A stretch of 64,000 bases of DNA from Gordius sp. MW1 (taxonomy: Eukaryota; Nematomorpha; Gordioida; Gordea; Gordiidae): positions 8,525,835-8,589,834 of the forward strand of contig OZ038527.1 of the NCBI GenBank assembly GCA_964036665.1, written 5' to 3'. Below the pieces are notes generated by a model. The model was not told the origin of the DNA. It was given only the letters and a program-made list of their open reading frames with translations, and did not search any database. Made by a program: the position numbers and the translations under genes. Of this stretch, positions 48,860 through 59,444 are shown in pieces. Position 1 is the stretch's first letter. The number at the start of each line of letters is the position of its first letter.

Positions 48860-50221
48860 CCACCGTAGCTAAGGAAAAACTTTCTATGCTCGCACCCATA
48901 GGCGGATCTCCGTGCTTGCAGGACTTTTTAAATAAACATTTAGCTTTGTTGGCCTCAAAAATGGAACTTTTAAAATTGTTACCAATACATCACGCTTTTT
49001 TGTGATAAAAAACTTTTTTAATATCTCCAAGATTCAGCATTGTTTTACATCAGCCGCTGCTTTTTTACATACTGATATTCTTAAATTATACGAATCCACA
49101 ATTAAAAATCTCCTAGAAAAAATTTTAAACTTATCTTTTAATGATACTAGCTGGTTACAAGCCACACTTCCAACTAAATCTGTAGGATTAGGAATAAGGT
49201 CCCCTTTGACCATTAGCCTAGTAGCCTTCCTCTCGTCTTTCAATCTAGTTAAAGATCTCGTTTTTAAATTGACCACCCATACGGAAGATTTTTTAACGCA
49301 AACTGCTTTAACATCATGGCTTGAAAATGTAATGCCAGGAGCCATTATTCCAGATTCAGCCAAACAACGAGATTGGGATGCCAGTATAGTGTCACGCTCC
49401 GTTGCTTACCTACTTTCGAGTTGTGACGCCGTACAGCATTTCAATCTCAGGTCACTAACGACTGACTCTGGTCACGAATGGCTGGAATGCATTCCAAGCA
49501 AATTCTCTGGGCTCTTACTCTCAAACCCCGAAATTACTTACGCGATCGCCTTGAGACTGGGGATCCCAATTTGCAAGCAATTGACTTGTAAAAATTGTAA
49601 GAAACAAATTGATGTTTGGGCCCACCACCCCTTACATTGTAAACTTAACAAATTCCGTTTCATTCGCCATCAAAAGATCAACCTTTTGATTCAAAACCGC
49701 TTTACAAAAAGCCGGCTTCCCTTCTATTCTCGAACCATCTGAACCCACTCTTGAGGGTAGAATGCGCCCCGATGGAACATCCACAATTCCATAGGAGGAT
49801 GGTAAGTTCCTATCTTGGGACTTTACCTGCATCGACGTATTTGCACCCTCTAACAATAACGCTGACCCATTAGCTCTTGCGGAAGCACGCAAAACTCATA
49901 AATACCGTGATATAATTCCTTCTAAAATTTTTATCCCTATCGTGGCTTCTTGTTCTGCCACTTTTGGCAAACAGGCATTAGCCTTCTTTAAATTGATGGG
50001 AAAGAGATCCCCCGAAGGAAAATACTCAGCAAGTTTTCTTTTACGCCAAAAAATAGGAATTTTAATAGCCAAATACAATTATAAGGCATTTTCCGACACC
50101 TGGCCTCTGGCCCTCGATGAAGATGACGAGTAGTCACGCTTTTTATTTATTTATTGATCGTGTTTTATATTTTTCATATATAGATTTTACCTAATAAAAA
50201 TTTTTAACAAAAAAAAAAAAA
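48860..50221 (+). mobile_element. 5'-truncated LINE with 22-bp target duplication and poly(A)
   Basis: A 22-bp direct repeat lies at 48838-48859 and 50222-50243 (starts aattatgg, ends atagttt), and the insert ends with AATAAAA (50192-50198) then a run of A. These are marks of target-primed reverse transcription. The insert begins within the reverse-transcriptase open frame and so is 5'-truncated. It interrupts the hAT transposase of the inverted copy. Confidence 0.92.
48890..50133 (+). pseudogene. LINE ORF C-terminus: end of reverse transcriptase, CCHC-like knuckle, endonuclease-like tail
   Basis: The insert reads the thumb-side region of a reverse transcriptase (APIGGSPCL… near 48895, then …WLQATLPTKSVGLGIRSPL at 49150). 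Next come a zinc-knuckle-like CKNCKK…H…LHCKL…RHQK (49585-49675) and EGRMRPDGTSTIP (49755-49793). The tail has a D-rich segment and KTHKYRDI…FIPIV…SATFGK (49890-49965), ending at a stop at 50133. The order (CCHC, RH, RPDG, WDFT) resembles the restriction-like endonuclease region of early-branching LINEs; that assignment is inference. Frames change near 48995 and 49700, and a TAG interrupts at about 49791. Confidence 0.75.
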
Positions 50222-50243
50222 AATTATGGAACGAAGATAGTTT

Positions 50244-51018
50244 AATCCGTTTTAGCAATGAGAACGAGCCTTCGCATGAACATGAAGTTATTGGGATAGT
50301 TAAAATTATTTTAGTCAAAATAATAAATTTTAGAAACACTATTGAGAGCAAAATTTTAATAGGTGAAAAAATATCATTGCAATTTATTTTATTCGAAGTA
50401 AAGAATTATAATATATTATATAATTTTGCCATTATTATTTTGGCTGGGAGTTTTAATTCATAATGGTTAATTACTTCTGATAAAAGAGATTTAAAAAAGG
50501 GTATGAAGGTTTTAAACCTTCCATGGGCGTAGCCAGGTGGGGGGGGGCGCCCCCTCTAAATCCAAAAATTTATAATTTGAAAAAATAATCATTTTGTTCC
50601 TCCCTAAATCATTATTGCCCCTCTCTAATTTAAATTCTGGCTACGCCCATGAAACCTTCTAAGGACATATTTTTTGCTATGCAATTATATAAATTACAAT
50701 TAATTTCCGAAAATCTTATGTTTAATTCTGCTATGATAGGATAATATAAATCAATTTTTAAATCAATTAATGAATTGGTAGATTCAAAAGAGTAAAAAGT
50801 GAAGTGTTATAGTTTTTTGGTTTTTTAATACGTCTAGATCTAGAAGATACTAAATCAAAAATTGAAGTTAAATCTTTCGCCTTATTATAAAGAATTTGAT
50901 AGTGATCCTCATTTCTAATATCATTTAAAGTTAATATTAGGCTATAAACCGTTAAATTGCATTTATTAAACAAATATTTGGGCTTTATATTATAATTAAA
51001 AGTTATATTCAAAAACAA
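50244..51018 (-). pseudogene. hAT transposase middle and C-terminal remnants of the inverted copy
   Basis: The minus-strand frame 51018-50767 ends KAKDLTSIFDLVSSRSRRIKKPKNY, like the K…L….…RRKK….Y segment of ZMYM1-like hAT transposases. The C-terminal block lies at 50290-50244 and resumes at 48859 on the far side of the LINE. Several stops are present. Confidence 0.6.
50522..50651. mobile_element. CATGGGCGTAGCCAGG MITE, perfect duplication
   Basis: Ends catgggcgtagccagg and ctggctacgcccatg; aaaccttc is exact at 50514-50521 and 50652-50659. It is 130 bp and inserted in the inverted hAT copy. Confidence 0.92.
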
Positions 51019-51548
51019 ATAATTATAATCTTCATATTTTTTCTTAAATTAGATAAAATAAAAAAAATGGCGTACGGGGCCCAGGGGCCCAAGATTCTTC
51101 CCTTGGGGGGGCCCATGGGGCCCGGTTTTTGCTCTTGGGGGGGGGGGGCCGGGCCCCTTGGGCCCCCCTAGCTACACCACTGGTTGTGGCAATAAAATAT
51201 TTTTATAAAAACTTTGTTGTATAGTTTTTTAACTATTTGCATTATTTTTTAAAATATCAATACCCTTACAATTCATTTATACTAAACTTATTATACCATG
51301 TGAAATTTTCCACTTCTGTGCAAATCGTAATATAGGCAAATCGTAAAATAAGCAAATCGTAATATAGGCAAATCGTAATATGTGCATTATGTCCGAAATT
51401 TAATTTTAACCTATTCTCCGGCCATGGCTACACCTACCATTTATTTTAGTAAGCGCAACCTTTTGAAAAATGCGTTTCTTATAATTACCATCACGAACAC
51501 GTTCGGTGATTTGTACGTGTAAAGACAAACGTCTGATTTGTTAGGAAT

Positions 51549-52310
51549 TTTCTGCCCGCCGGCCCGGTTCAATTCTCTAACCTCATTGCCCGCCCGAGCC
51601 CGCCCGAACCCTTCTGGTGTCCGCCCGAGCCCGCTCGAAACATTAATGCTGCCCGAAATGCCCGGCCCGAAATATTAAATTTGCATGTTAGGCCCGAAAT
51701 TTTGCGACCTCAAATTCTTTCAATATTTAAAAGTCGAATGATTTTTTCAAGTGAAACTTTTGTACTTTAATTTTAATCCTAATTGGTCAAAAAACGTAAT
51801 ATTTGGCCTTTCTAAAATATTTGAGCTTAGCTATAGCGATGAGTGATAAGGGAATAATAAAGGCGAATTGGAGAAGCCTTGTTAAATCATTTGTTAAAAA
51901 ATTAAATGATATTAGAATGAAATTTAACACTTTCAGGCGTTGTATCAATTTGGGCGTGACGATTTTGTACTATGTATAGACGGCACATGCGAATTACGAA
52001 CAATGAAAGGGCTGCATATATATAAATATTTTAATCCTTTTCATAACCTAGCTAGGGACTTGATGGAAATAAAGGGGTAGCAAAAGTTGTAAAAATAACT
52101 TGGGGACGAATGGCGATTTTTTAGCATTTTCATATGCAATTTAATGAAAAGTAACAAAAAAATACACTATCTAAAAAATCTCATTAAGCCCGAATTGCCC
52201 GAATCCTATCTTCTTCGTGCCCGCCCGAGCCCCGAAAATAAAAATTTAGGACAGTTGCCCGGCCCGACCCGGCCCACGGGCCGGGCCTGTTCGGGCAGGG
52301 GGCTGACCTT
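51549..52310. mobile_element. GCCCG-motif hAT-like element nested in the MULE
   Basis: Clusters of gcccg and cgcccga lie at 51555-51690 and 52190-52300, with AT-rich text between. The right tip reads, inverted, cagccccctgcccgaacagg. It shares gcccgaaatattaaattt-type text with 60060-60110 and 19480. The left limit is approximate and no duplication is clear. Confidence 0.6.
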
Positions 52311-52529
52311 TAATAAATACAATAATAAATTGATAAAAGACTGTAATAAATAATTTAGTATAAAATGCATCTTTTATTAACCATAAATTATAATATCAAA
52401 ATGTATACATCATTTTAATAAATTTGGGAATTTTAACACAGGTGGAAGAGTTTTTTGCACTTCAATAGGTTTGCTTTTCTGCTTAAAGATTAAACCTAAA
52501 AAAATTGTATAATATAATTAATATATATT

Positions 52530-53190
52530 AATTTACTAGTGTCCTTTTTCAATCTACCATTGCCTTTCCTAAACTTTGGAGGCAATTTAATAGACTCAAA
52601 TCTATTTTCAATACCTAAAAAGTTTACAACAATTTAAATTTAATTACTTTTTAGAAGAGGCTGTCGAGAATAACTAACATCATAATTATTAGTAACTATG
52701 TTGGATTGCCTACATCTTAATTATGAAATTAACAATAAAACTTAAGTTACTTGCAGCCATTCTGAAAATGTCAGGGACTCTACATTCTAACATATTAGCT
52801 CTGAAATGACATTGTCAATTTGAATGATAACCTCATTTTCAGAATCCACATTAATTGGCCCAGATTTTACCCATCTCTCTGGGCATAATTTAGTGTAAAA
52901 GTATTCAATGTTGTTAAATTTCCTTGCCTTAAAAAGGTGACAACAAGGCAACAATATGCTGCTTTGAAAGCCACATGAGCATGTGGTTTCTGTGATATTA
53001 AATTGCTCCCCATTAACTAGAAAACTATTATCTGATATGTGTGAGAAATCCAAACATTTTGATAAGTTGATTTGTTCCAAAACAATTTTAAAAGCATATT
53101 TGGTTAGCTTTTTCCTAAATTTGTATTCACATGAGTTTACAGAAAATAAGACAGCCTCTTGAATTGCGCTATTTAATTGTAAACAACGAC
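52530..53190 (-). pseudogene. MULE transposase C-terminus with SWIM zinc finger
   Basis: The minus strand from about 53185 is open without an ATG (AIQEAVLFSVNSCEYKFRKK), then FNITETTCSCGFQSSILLPC and CHLFKARK give the CxC…CxH SWIM zinc finger (about 52985-52920). Next is LCPERWVKS. After an intron-like gap, a piece at 52610-52530 reads IKLPPKFRKGNGRLKKDT, like the LPP..+.GRPK tail of these proteins. The catalytic DDE part is absent, cut off by the terminal repeat at 53229. Confidence 0.65.
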
Positions 53191-53381
53191 ATCATAATCC
53201 CGATCATTTGTTGCTCGGAAAATGGTAAAAACGCATTTTTCAAAAGGTTGCGCTTACTAATATAAATGGTAGGTGTAGCCATCGCCTTTCTCCCGCATTT
53301 TAGACAAATCCAACTGAAATCTTTTCCACTCTTCCGTCTGAAATTTTAAATTGTTCATTTCCAATTCAAGAACTAATCCAG

Positions 53382-53770
53382 CAATGTATTCTCAGGGCCT
53401 CAATGTTAGGGCAGAAAGTAATATCTAACTTAAGATTTAAATTTATTATAATTTTCAGGCCTCCAACCTATAATACTTCCCAATTCAACTTCAAAGTTAG
53501 GGCACAAAGTAATATCTAACATAAGATTTAAGTTTATTATAATTTTCAGGCCTCCAACCTATAATACTTCCCAATTCGAGAACTAATCCAGCAATGTATT
53601 CTCAGGGCCTCAATGTTAGGGCACAAAGTAATATCCAACATTAGTTTTTAAATTTATTATAATTTTTCAGGCCTCCAACCTATAATACACCCCAATTCGA
53701 GAACTAATCCTGCAATGTATTTTCAGGGCCTCAATGTTAGGGCAGAAAGTGATATCTAACATAAGTTTTT
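53382..53770. repeat. Tandem repeat, ~85-122-bp units
   Basis: Four units carry gggcctcaatgttagggca, aaagtaatatctaac, tttattataattttcaggcc and tccaacctataatac. One unit (about 53497) is shortened. The phrase ttttcaggcctccaacc looks like a splice acceptor, but no reading frame follows. Confidence 0.8.
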
Positions 53771-54309
53771 AGATTTATTATAATTTTTCAAACCAGCTGG
53801 ACTCTTCTCTACAGGATGCCTTGCTCCTGGTCGATGCCACCACCCAAATGCTAGAGGATGGTGAAGGTAAATAATTTTTAAAACCTATATAATATTTTAC
53901 AGTTGCATCGCCAGTGTATATCTCTCAAAGGGGGGGGCCTGATTTTGTATTGCTCTTCATATCTATATATGAAGAGGTATGAGTTATTATATAAGATATC
54001 AATTTGTCAAAATGGTACTAATTTTTTATCTCAAAACCCAAAACACAAGTTAAATGAGTAACTTAAGGTAGATAGCATTAATATAGGTTTTATATACTCA
54101 AAGGTATAAAGTTGCTAATTAATAAATTTCATTTCCTAGCTAAGACTCAACAAAAGGATAAAGTTTAATAATATCATCATATTTTAACCTAATGAATTTA
54201 TTGAAATCTTATATAAAATAACGTTAAAATAATGACAAAAATGCGAGAGTAAACTTTTAAACTATTATTATGATTTATAATTTACTAAATTGACTCAATA
54301 ATTAACAAA

Positions 54310-54446
54310 AATTAAGACTCGAGGTCAAAATTCTCGTCTCGATCTCGACTCAATTTTTCAAATTCTCGTCTCGTCTCGTCTCGTCTCGGTTTTTTGAGAC
54401 GAGACTAGACGAGACCGAGATTTTTCTCGGTTTTTCCGCATCACTA
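54310..54446. repeat. GTCTCG-array element end, copy 2
   Basis: ctcgtctcgtctcgtctcgg followed by its inverse gacgagaccgag; ends tttttccgcatcacta. The body to the left differs from the copy that follows. Confidence 0.7.
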
Positions 54447-54899
54447 CTATTTACTATTCCATCAGAACTCATTCTAAACCTAAAATATTATAATATTTAA
54501 TAATGCTATGGATAATATGCGATAAATATATTATAAAATTATTCACATACCCTATGGGTCAACTATACTTAGGTAAATGATTTCCAAATTTTAAAATTTG
54601 TTGCAAAAATATATAACATTTACTACATTTATGAATTTTTTTAATACCAAATATATTTCATACATATTAATTAACACTTAATACCTCAAAAGTTAATCAT
54701 AAAAATAAAAATACTCGATAATTTACTAAAATCTAACGATCAATAAAAGTCGAGATCTCGCCGAAAATATCTCGTATCGTCTCCTCTCGACATCGAAAAT
54801 CTCGTCCCGATCTCGGGTCAGTTTTTCAAATTCTCGTCTCGTCTCCGTTTTTCGAGACGAGACGAGGCCGAGATTTTTGTCGGTTTTTCCGCATCACTA
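54447..54899. mobile_element. GTCTCG-array hAT-like MITE, copy 3
   Basis: Begins ctatttactattcc and ends tttttccgcatcacta. It matches the inverted copy 61269-61712 over its whole length, including acgatcaataaaagtcgag next to the array (54741-54899). Confidence 0.8.
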
Positions 54900-54930
54900 A
54901 TCTATAGCAATTAAATGTCTAACCTCTCTT

Positions 54931-56766
54931 TTAATTGCTATGCAATTTATGGGCTCGTTTTTTGTTGTCCGTCCGTCCGTCTGTCTGTCCGTCCGTCCTT
55001 CCGTCCATCCCTATCTATTTGCATTGGGTATATTAGGTTATCGATTTTTTAAATTAATGCATGAGAAAGAGGTGCCCCACCCCTCATCTCTATCTCCCTC
55101 GCTGTGTTATTTTTTAAATTAATGCATAAGAGGTGCCCCACCCCTCATCTCTATCTCCCTCGCTGTGTTATTTTTTAAATTAATGCATAAGAGGTGCCCC
55201 ACCCCTCATCTCTATCTCCCTCGGTGTGTTATATATAAGATTTGTTAAATTATCTATTATATAATAAACATAAATAAAAGTTGTTTACTTTTAATGCTAT
55301 GCAATTTAACTAGTTATATAATAAACATAAATAAAAGTTGTTTACTTTTAATTGCTATGCAATTTAACTAGTTTTTTAGTTAGAATCCCGGAGTTTTTTT
55401 TGACTCTTATGATTGTTCTTGTTACTATCATTGATAATAAGAATTTTTGGCCGTCCGCTGGCTCCTGACCGATGGAAAAAATGACCATTGGCCAAAATGT
55501 GAATCGAAATTATTTTTTTCGTTTTTTTTTACTATTATGATTGTTCCTGTTCCTACCATTGCTATTATGACTTTTTGGCCGTCCGCTGGCTGCTGACCAA
55601 TGTTATATAATAAACATAAATAAAAGTTGTTTACTTTTAATTGCTATGCAATTTAACTAGTTTTTGGGTTAGAATCCCGGAGTTTTTTTTGACTCTTATG
55701 ATTGTTCTTGTTACTATCATTGATAATAAGACTTTTTGGCGTCCGTTGGCTGCTGACCAATGAAAAAATGACCATTGGCCAAAATGTGAATCCGAGTTTG
55801 TTTTTTCGTTTTTTTTTGACTATTATGATTGTTCCTGTTACTACCATTGCTATTATGACTTTTTGGCCGTCCGCTGGCTCCTGACCGATAGAAAAAATGA
55901 CCATTGGCCAAAATGTGAATCGAAATTTTTTTTTTCGTTTTTTTTTGACTATTATGATTGTTCCTGTTCCTACCATTGCTATTATGACTTTTTGGCCGTC
56001 CGCTGGCTGCTGACCAATGGAATAAAATGACCATTGGCCAAAATGTGATTCGAAAACTTTTTTTTCGTTTTTTTTTGACTATTATGAATTTATATCCACT
56101 TTTACCGTGTCCTGGCTGCTGACCAATGAACAAAAAATGACCATTGGCCAAAATGTGATTCGAAAATTTTTTTTTCGTTTTTTTTACTCTTATGAATTTA
56201 TGTCCACTTTTACCGTGTGCTGGCTGCTGACCAATGGAAAAAAATGACCATTGGCCAAAGTGAGCATCAAAATTTTTTTTTCCGTTTTTTTGGCTATCAT
56301 TGACTTATAGAGTATCTGTTGGTACTGACTAATAGAGAAAAAATGACCATTGACCAAATTTTTGATTTTTTTAATTAAAAATTGTTCAAATTCAACAAAA
56401 AATTTCTCCCAACAATTCTGCAAATTCTTAACATTGTGTTGTTTTATAATATAATGTTTGTTAGACCCATAATCACTAAAGGCCATAAAAACTAATGTAA
56501 TACGCAACTAGATGACACTAAATCTAACCCTAACCCTTGCCTATATTACATTTTGCCTTTAATGGAAAATTTGTATAGATAATTAATTAATCATTAGGCA
56601 TTTAATACCCCCCTATAGGCATTCTCGCCCCTTCCCACCTTTCTCGCCCATAAATTGCATAGCAAATATGATACATTTATACGAAGTACAGATGAGTCGT
56701 CCCCCCTTCCCTTCCCCTCTTCCCTTCACTTCTCCCCCTTCCCACGAGGGCCGAAGGCCCGAGTTT
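54931..56766 (-). mobile_element. Satellite-bearing element, copy 2 (inverted to copy 1)
   Basis: Begins ttaattgctatgcaatttat with (GTCC)n and ends cgagggccgaaggcccgagt, the inverse of 36287-38027. It has three units of gcataagaggtgccccaccc (55060-55230) against two in copy 1, and about seven units of the 117-bp satellite (55430-56350). The tip sequence gctatgcaatttaactag recurs at 55300, 55358 and 55648, suggesting repeated self-insertion or recombination. Confidence 0.8.
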
Positions 56767-57480
56767 GTTTCTAATAAGCTATATTATACACACACGAAAC
56801 GTTCTATTATACACACACGAAACGTTCATTAGGCAGCCGGTTATAACATAATAGCTTATGCATTTCAATTTATTTCTAGCTTTATTTATCTAAATCTATA
56901 GCGATCAGTTTAACCTCTCTTTATATAAATTTCTAATTAGCTATATTATATATACACGAGTAGTTCATTAAGCAATCGGTTGTAACTTGTAACATAAAAG
57001 CTTATGCATTTCAATATATTTCTAGTTGTATAACCTCCTTTATTATATATTTTAAATAGGCTTTTAATAATATATATAAACACGCATGCTAAATTAAAAG
57101 ACATGCTTTAATGTAATTTATTTATCATATCACGATTACTTATGCAGTTTGGTTATATGAAAGCCTTAACTTAGTTTATTATATAATCGTATACAAAATA
57201 GTAGCTTATGCATTTTAATACTTTTATAACTACATACATTTTATTCTAATTCAACACCCACATGTTAGATATTAGTGTTAGTGCTTTATTTGTTAATATG
57301 TATCTATTTATAAACCAGTATTATACATTTTGATATAACTTATTTTGTTTTAATTAACAATTAAAGCATCTTTTTATTAAGTAGTTTAATTACATATTAT
57401 AATTTCACAATTTTATAAATTTTAGTTTTCGTGTCTACTTTGGGATGTTTATTACATAATGCACTTCGGACAATGTGCAC
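56767..57480. other. AT-rich DNA within the 6.2-kb insertion
   Basis: Short repeats of acacacgaaacgttc (56790-56830) and of aagcttatgcatttcaat (56850, 57000, 57200); no gene. Confidence 0.45.
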
Positions 57481-57680
57481 CAGATTCAAATTTTCTATAT
57501 TGTTTAACTTTAAACTACATCACTTTGTTTTATTTATGAATAAATTTTATTTAATTTATGCCCTATAAACATGAGGGGACATATTAGTGTGATGTTAATA
57601 GAAAAAATACACAAAGTAGTAGGGAAATTTTAAGTTTGTCCAACGTTTATGAGGAAAAAATTTTTCAATTGCATTTGACC

Positions 57681-57782
57681 CATGGTCGTATTTGGGTTTT
57701 GGATTAGGGGGGGGGGGGGCAAAACATAAATATTTTTTATTCTTAAGGGTGTGCGTAGGAAATTTTTTTTGTCCCCCCCCCT
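57681..57782. mobile_element. CATGG MITE internal to the hAT right end
   Basis: Starts catggtcgtatttgggttttgg and ends in a C run; flanked by atttgacc on both sides. It is the same ancestral insertion as at 15860 and 47581. Confidence 0.75.
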
Positions 57783-57839
57783 ATTTGACCAGCTCAGTCC
57801 CCCCAAGGCAAAAAGGCTAGTTATGCCACTGCTTATAAA

Positions 57840-58204
57840 CAAAGTTATAATGATCATCAACTCAAGCTCAAAAACACATATAAAAGAAGGGTAAATGCAT
57901 AGTGTGCTAAATATGATAAATTTAATTAAGCTTGTAAACCATGGTTGAATTATAATCAATATTTTTGTGAATAATATAGGTTATTAACTGAAAACATCTG
58001 TTGATTGACGTTTGTGTTAGCCTATAGAAATTTAATTTTAAATTTTAAGAAAATTTTTGATTGGCATGTCGATTTTTTTGAGCGTCGTGGAAATGGATAT
58101 TACACAGGTGTAATATTGGAGTCAGCGAACGTTGTAAAAAAGCGAAGTCAAATATCAATCAAGCGTCATATATTATTTTCATTAAAATTGTTTAAATAGT
58201 TCTT
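57840..58204. other. AT-rich DNA, no gene seen
   Basis: A short plus-strand frame at 58005-58199 has no recognised motif. Confidence 0.4.
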
Positions 58205-59215
58205 AAGGGGGGGGGGGGGGTGTTTTGCCCCCCCCCCTTATTTTTTATCCTCTTTCTAACCAGAGGGGGGGCCTTATTTTTTACCCTCTTTCTCACCAGG
58301 GGGGAGGGGGGTGATTTGCCCCCCCCCCTTATTTTTTACCCTCTTTCTCACCACAGGGGAGATGGGGGCCCCCCATTATTTTTGACCCTCTTTCTTACCA
58401 GAGGGGAGGGGGGTCTTTTGCCCCCCCCCCCTATTTTTATCCTATTTATTACCAGAGGGGAGGGGGGGGTTTTGCACCCCTTATTTTTTATCCCTCTTTT
58501 TCACTGGTGCCCCCCCGGTAAGAAAAAGGGTAAAAAATAGGAGGGGGCAAATTACCCCCCCCTCCCCTCTGGTGAGAAAAAGGATAAAAAATAAGGGGGG
58601 AGCAAAACCCCCCCTCCCCTCTGGTGAGAAAGATGGTAAAAAATGGGGGGGGGGGGCCCTGGTGAGAAAGAGGGTGAAAAATAAGGTGGGGGGACAAATC
58701 ACCCCCCTCCCCCCTGGTGAGAAAGAGGGTAATAAATAAGGAGGGGGGACAAATCCCCTCCTCCCCCCTGGTGAGAAAGAGGGTAAAAAATAAGGGGGGG
58801 GGGGAGGGCAAAACACCCCCCCCCCCCCCATCTCCCCTCTGGTGAGAAAAAGGATAAAAAATGGGGGGGGGGCAAAACACCCCCCTCCCCTCTGGTGAGA
58901 AAAAGGGTAAATAATAATGGGGGGGAGCAAATCACCTTTCCCCCCCCCTCTGGTGAGAAAGAGGATAAAAAATAATGGGGGGGGGGCAAATCACCTCCCC
59001 CCCCCTCTGGTGAGAAAGAGAATAAAAAATAATGGGGGGGGGGAAGCAAATCACTCCCTTCCCCCCCCCCCCCCCCCCTGGTAAGAAAGAGGGTAAAAAA
59101 TAATCGGGGGGAGAGGCAAATATACCCCCCTACCCCCTGGTGAAAAAGAGGGTAAAAAATATTGGGGGGGGGCAAATCACCCCCCTCCCCCTGGTGAGAA
59201 AGAGGGTAAAAAATA
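58205..59215. repeat. G/C-rich minisatellite with an internal inversion
   Basis: Units of about 40-65 bp combine a G run, a C run and ctctggtgagaaagagggtaaaaaata. From 58205 to about 58508 they read in the inverse orientation (ccctctttctcaccag; about six units); from 58510 to 59215 in the forward one (about thirteen units). The switch point, tttttcactggtgcccccccggtaagaaaaa, is itself a palindrome. Long frames on both strands only translate the repeat. Confidence 0.9.
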
Positions 59216-59444
59216 ATATTATTATATTTAACTTAATATTTAATACAACACAATTAGCATCTACCTTACAAAATGTTATTAAGTTCAATATAATTATATC
59301 AATTTAAATGTATTAGTTATCTATCTCTAATTCAAATATGGGATAATTGACGTTCAAATTTAAAAACGCTATGGTATAACAATGGGATCGTCAAAAGTAA
59401 CAATGCATTTTCCCAATCCCCACCCAATCCCCTGCTAGTAAAAA

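Larger units (their letters stand above)
47528..51182 (-). mobile_element. Second CAGTGGCG hAT copy, inverted, inside the first
   Basis: The tips cagtggcgtagctagcc (47528) and, inverted, cagtggtgtagctagggg (51182) are flanked by exact gttgtggc (47520-47527 and 51183-51190). The uninterrupted form of that same target site is readable inside this copy at about 47940-47980 (inverted), because host and guest belong to one family. It carries a LINE (48860-50221) and two MITEs (47581-47679, 50522-50651). Confidence 0.9.
51424..53282 (-). mobile_element. MULE-type transposon with ~55-bp terminal inverted repeats
   Basis: 51424-51478 (atggctacacctaccattta…) and 53229-53282 are near-identical inverted repeats. 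Between them on the minus strand lies a SWIM zinc-finger coding remnant typical of MULE transposases. The flanks ctattctccg and ctttctcccg could be a worn 9-10-bp duplication. A GCCCG-motif element (51549-52310) lies inside. Confidence 0.7.
51311..57487. mobile_element. 6.2-kb insertion in the outer hAT, itself composite
   Basis: It is bounded by an exact 8-bp duplication aaattttc (51303-51310 and 57488-57495). The tips cacttctgtgcaaat and, inverted, gaatctggtgcacat are only loosely alike, and both ends carry gtgcattatg and gtccgaa motifs. The contents are a MULE (51424-53282), a tandem repeat (53382-53770), GTCTCG elements, and the satellite element at 54931-56766. The class of the outer insertion is not established. 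Confidence 0.65.
45113..57831 (+). mobile_element. CAGTGGCG hAT transposon, outer member of a TE nest
   Basis: The tips cagtggcgtagcttgg (45113) and, inverted, cagtggcataactagcc (57831) are flanked by an exact 8-bp duplication cttataaa (45105-45112 and 57832-57839). Removing the insertions below leaves segments 45113-46122, 47309-47527, 51191-51310 and 57496-57831. In that order these match the uninterrupted copy 51182-47528 on the other strand. The transposase remnant reads on the plus strand at 45399-45597. It is dead, being split by three insertions. Confidence 0.9.

Noticed and set aside
49034-49363. 109-codon minus-strand open frame
   Set aside because: Antisense of the LINE reverse-transcriptase remnant, which has recognisable motifs on the plus strand.
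58220-59175. Long proline- and glycine-rich open frames on both strands
   Set aside because: Translation of a G/C minisatellite whose unit has no stop codon; there is no start context or conserved domain.
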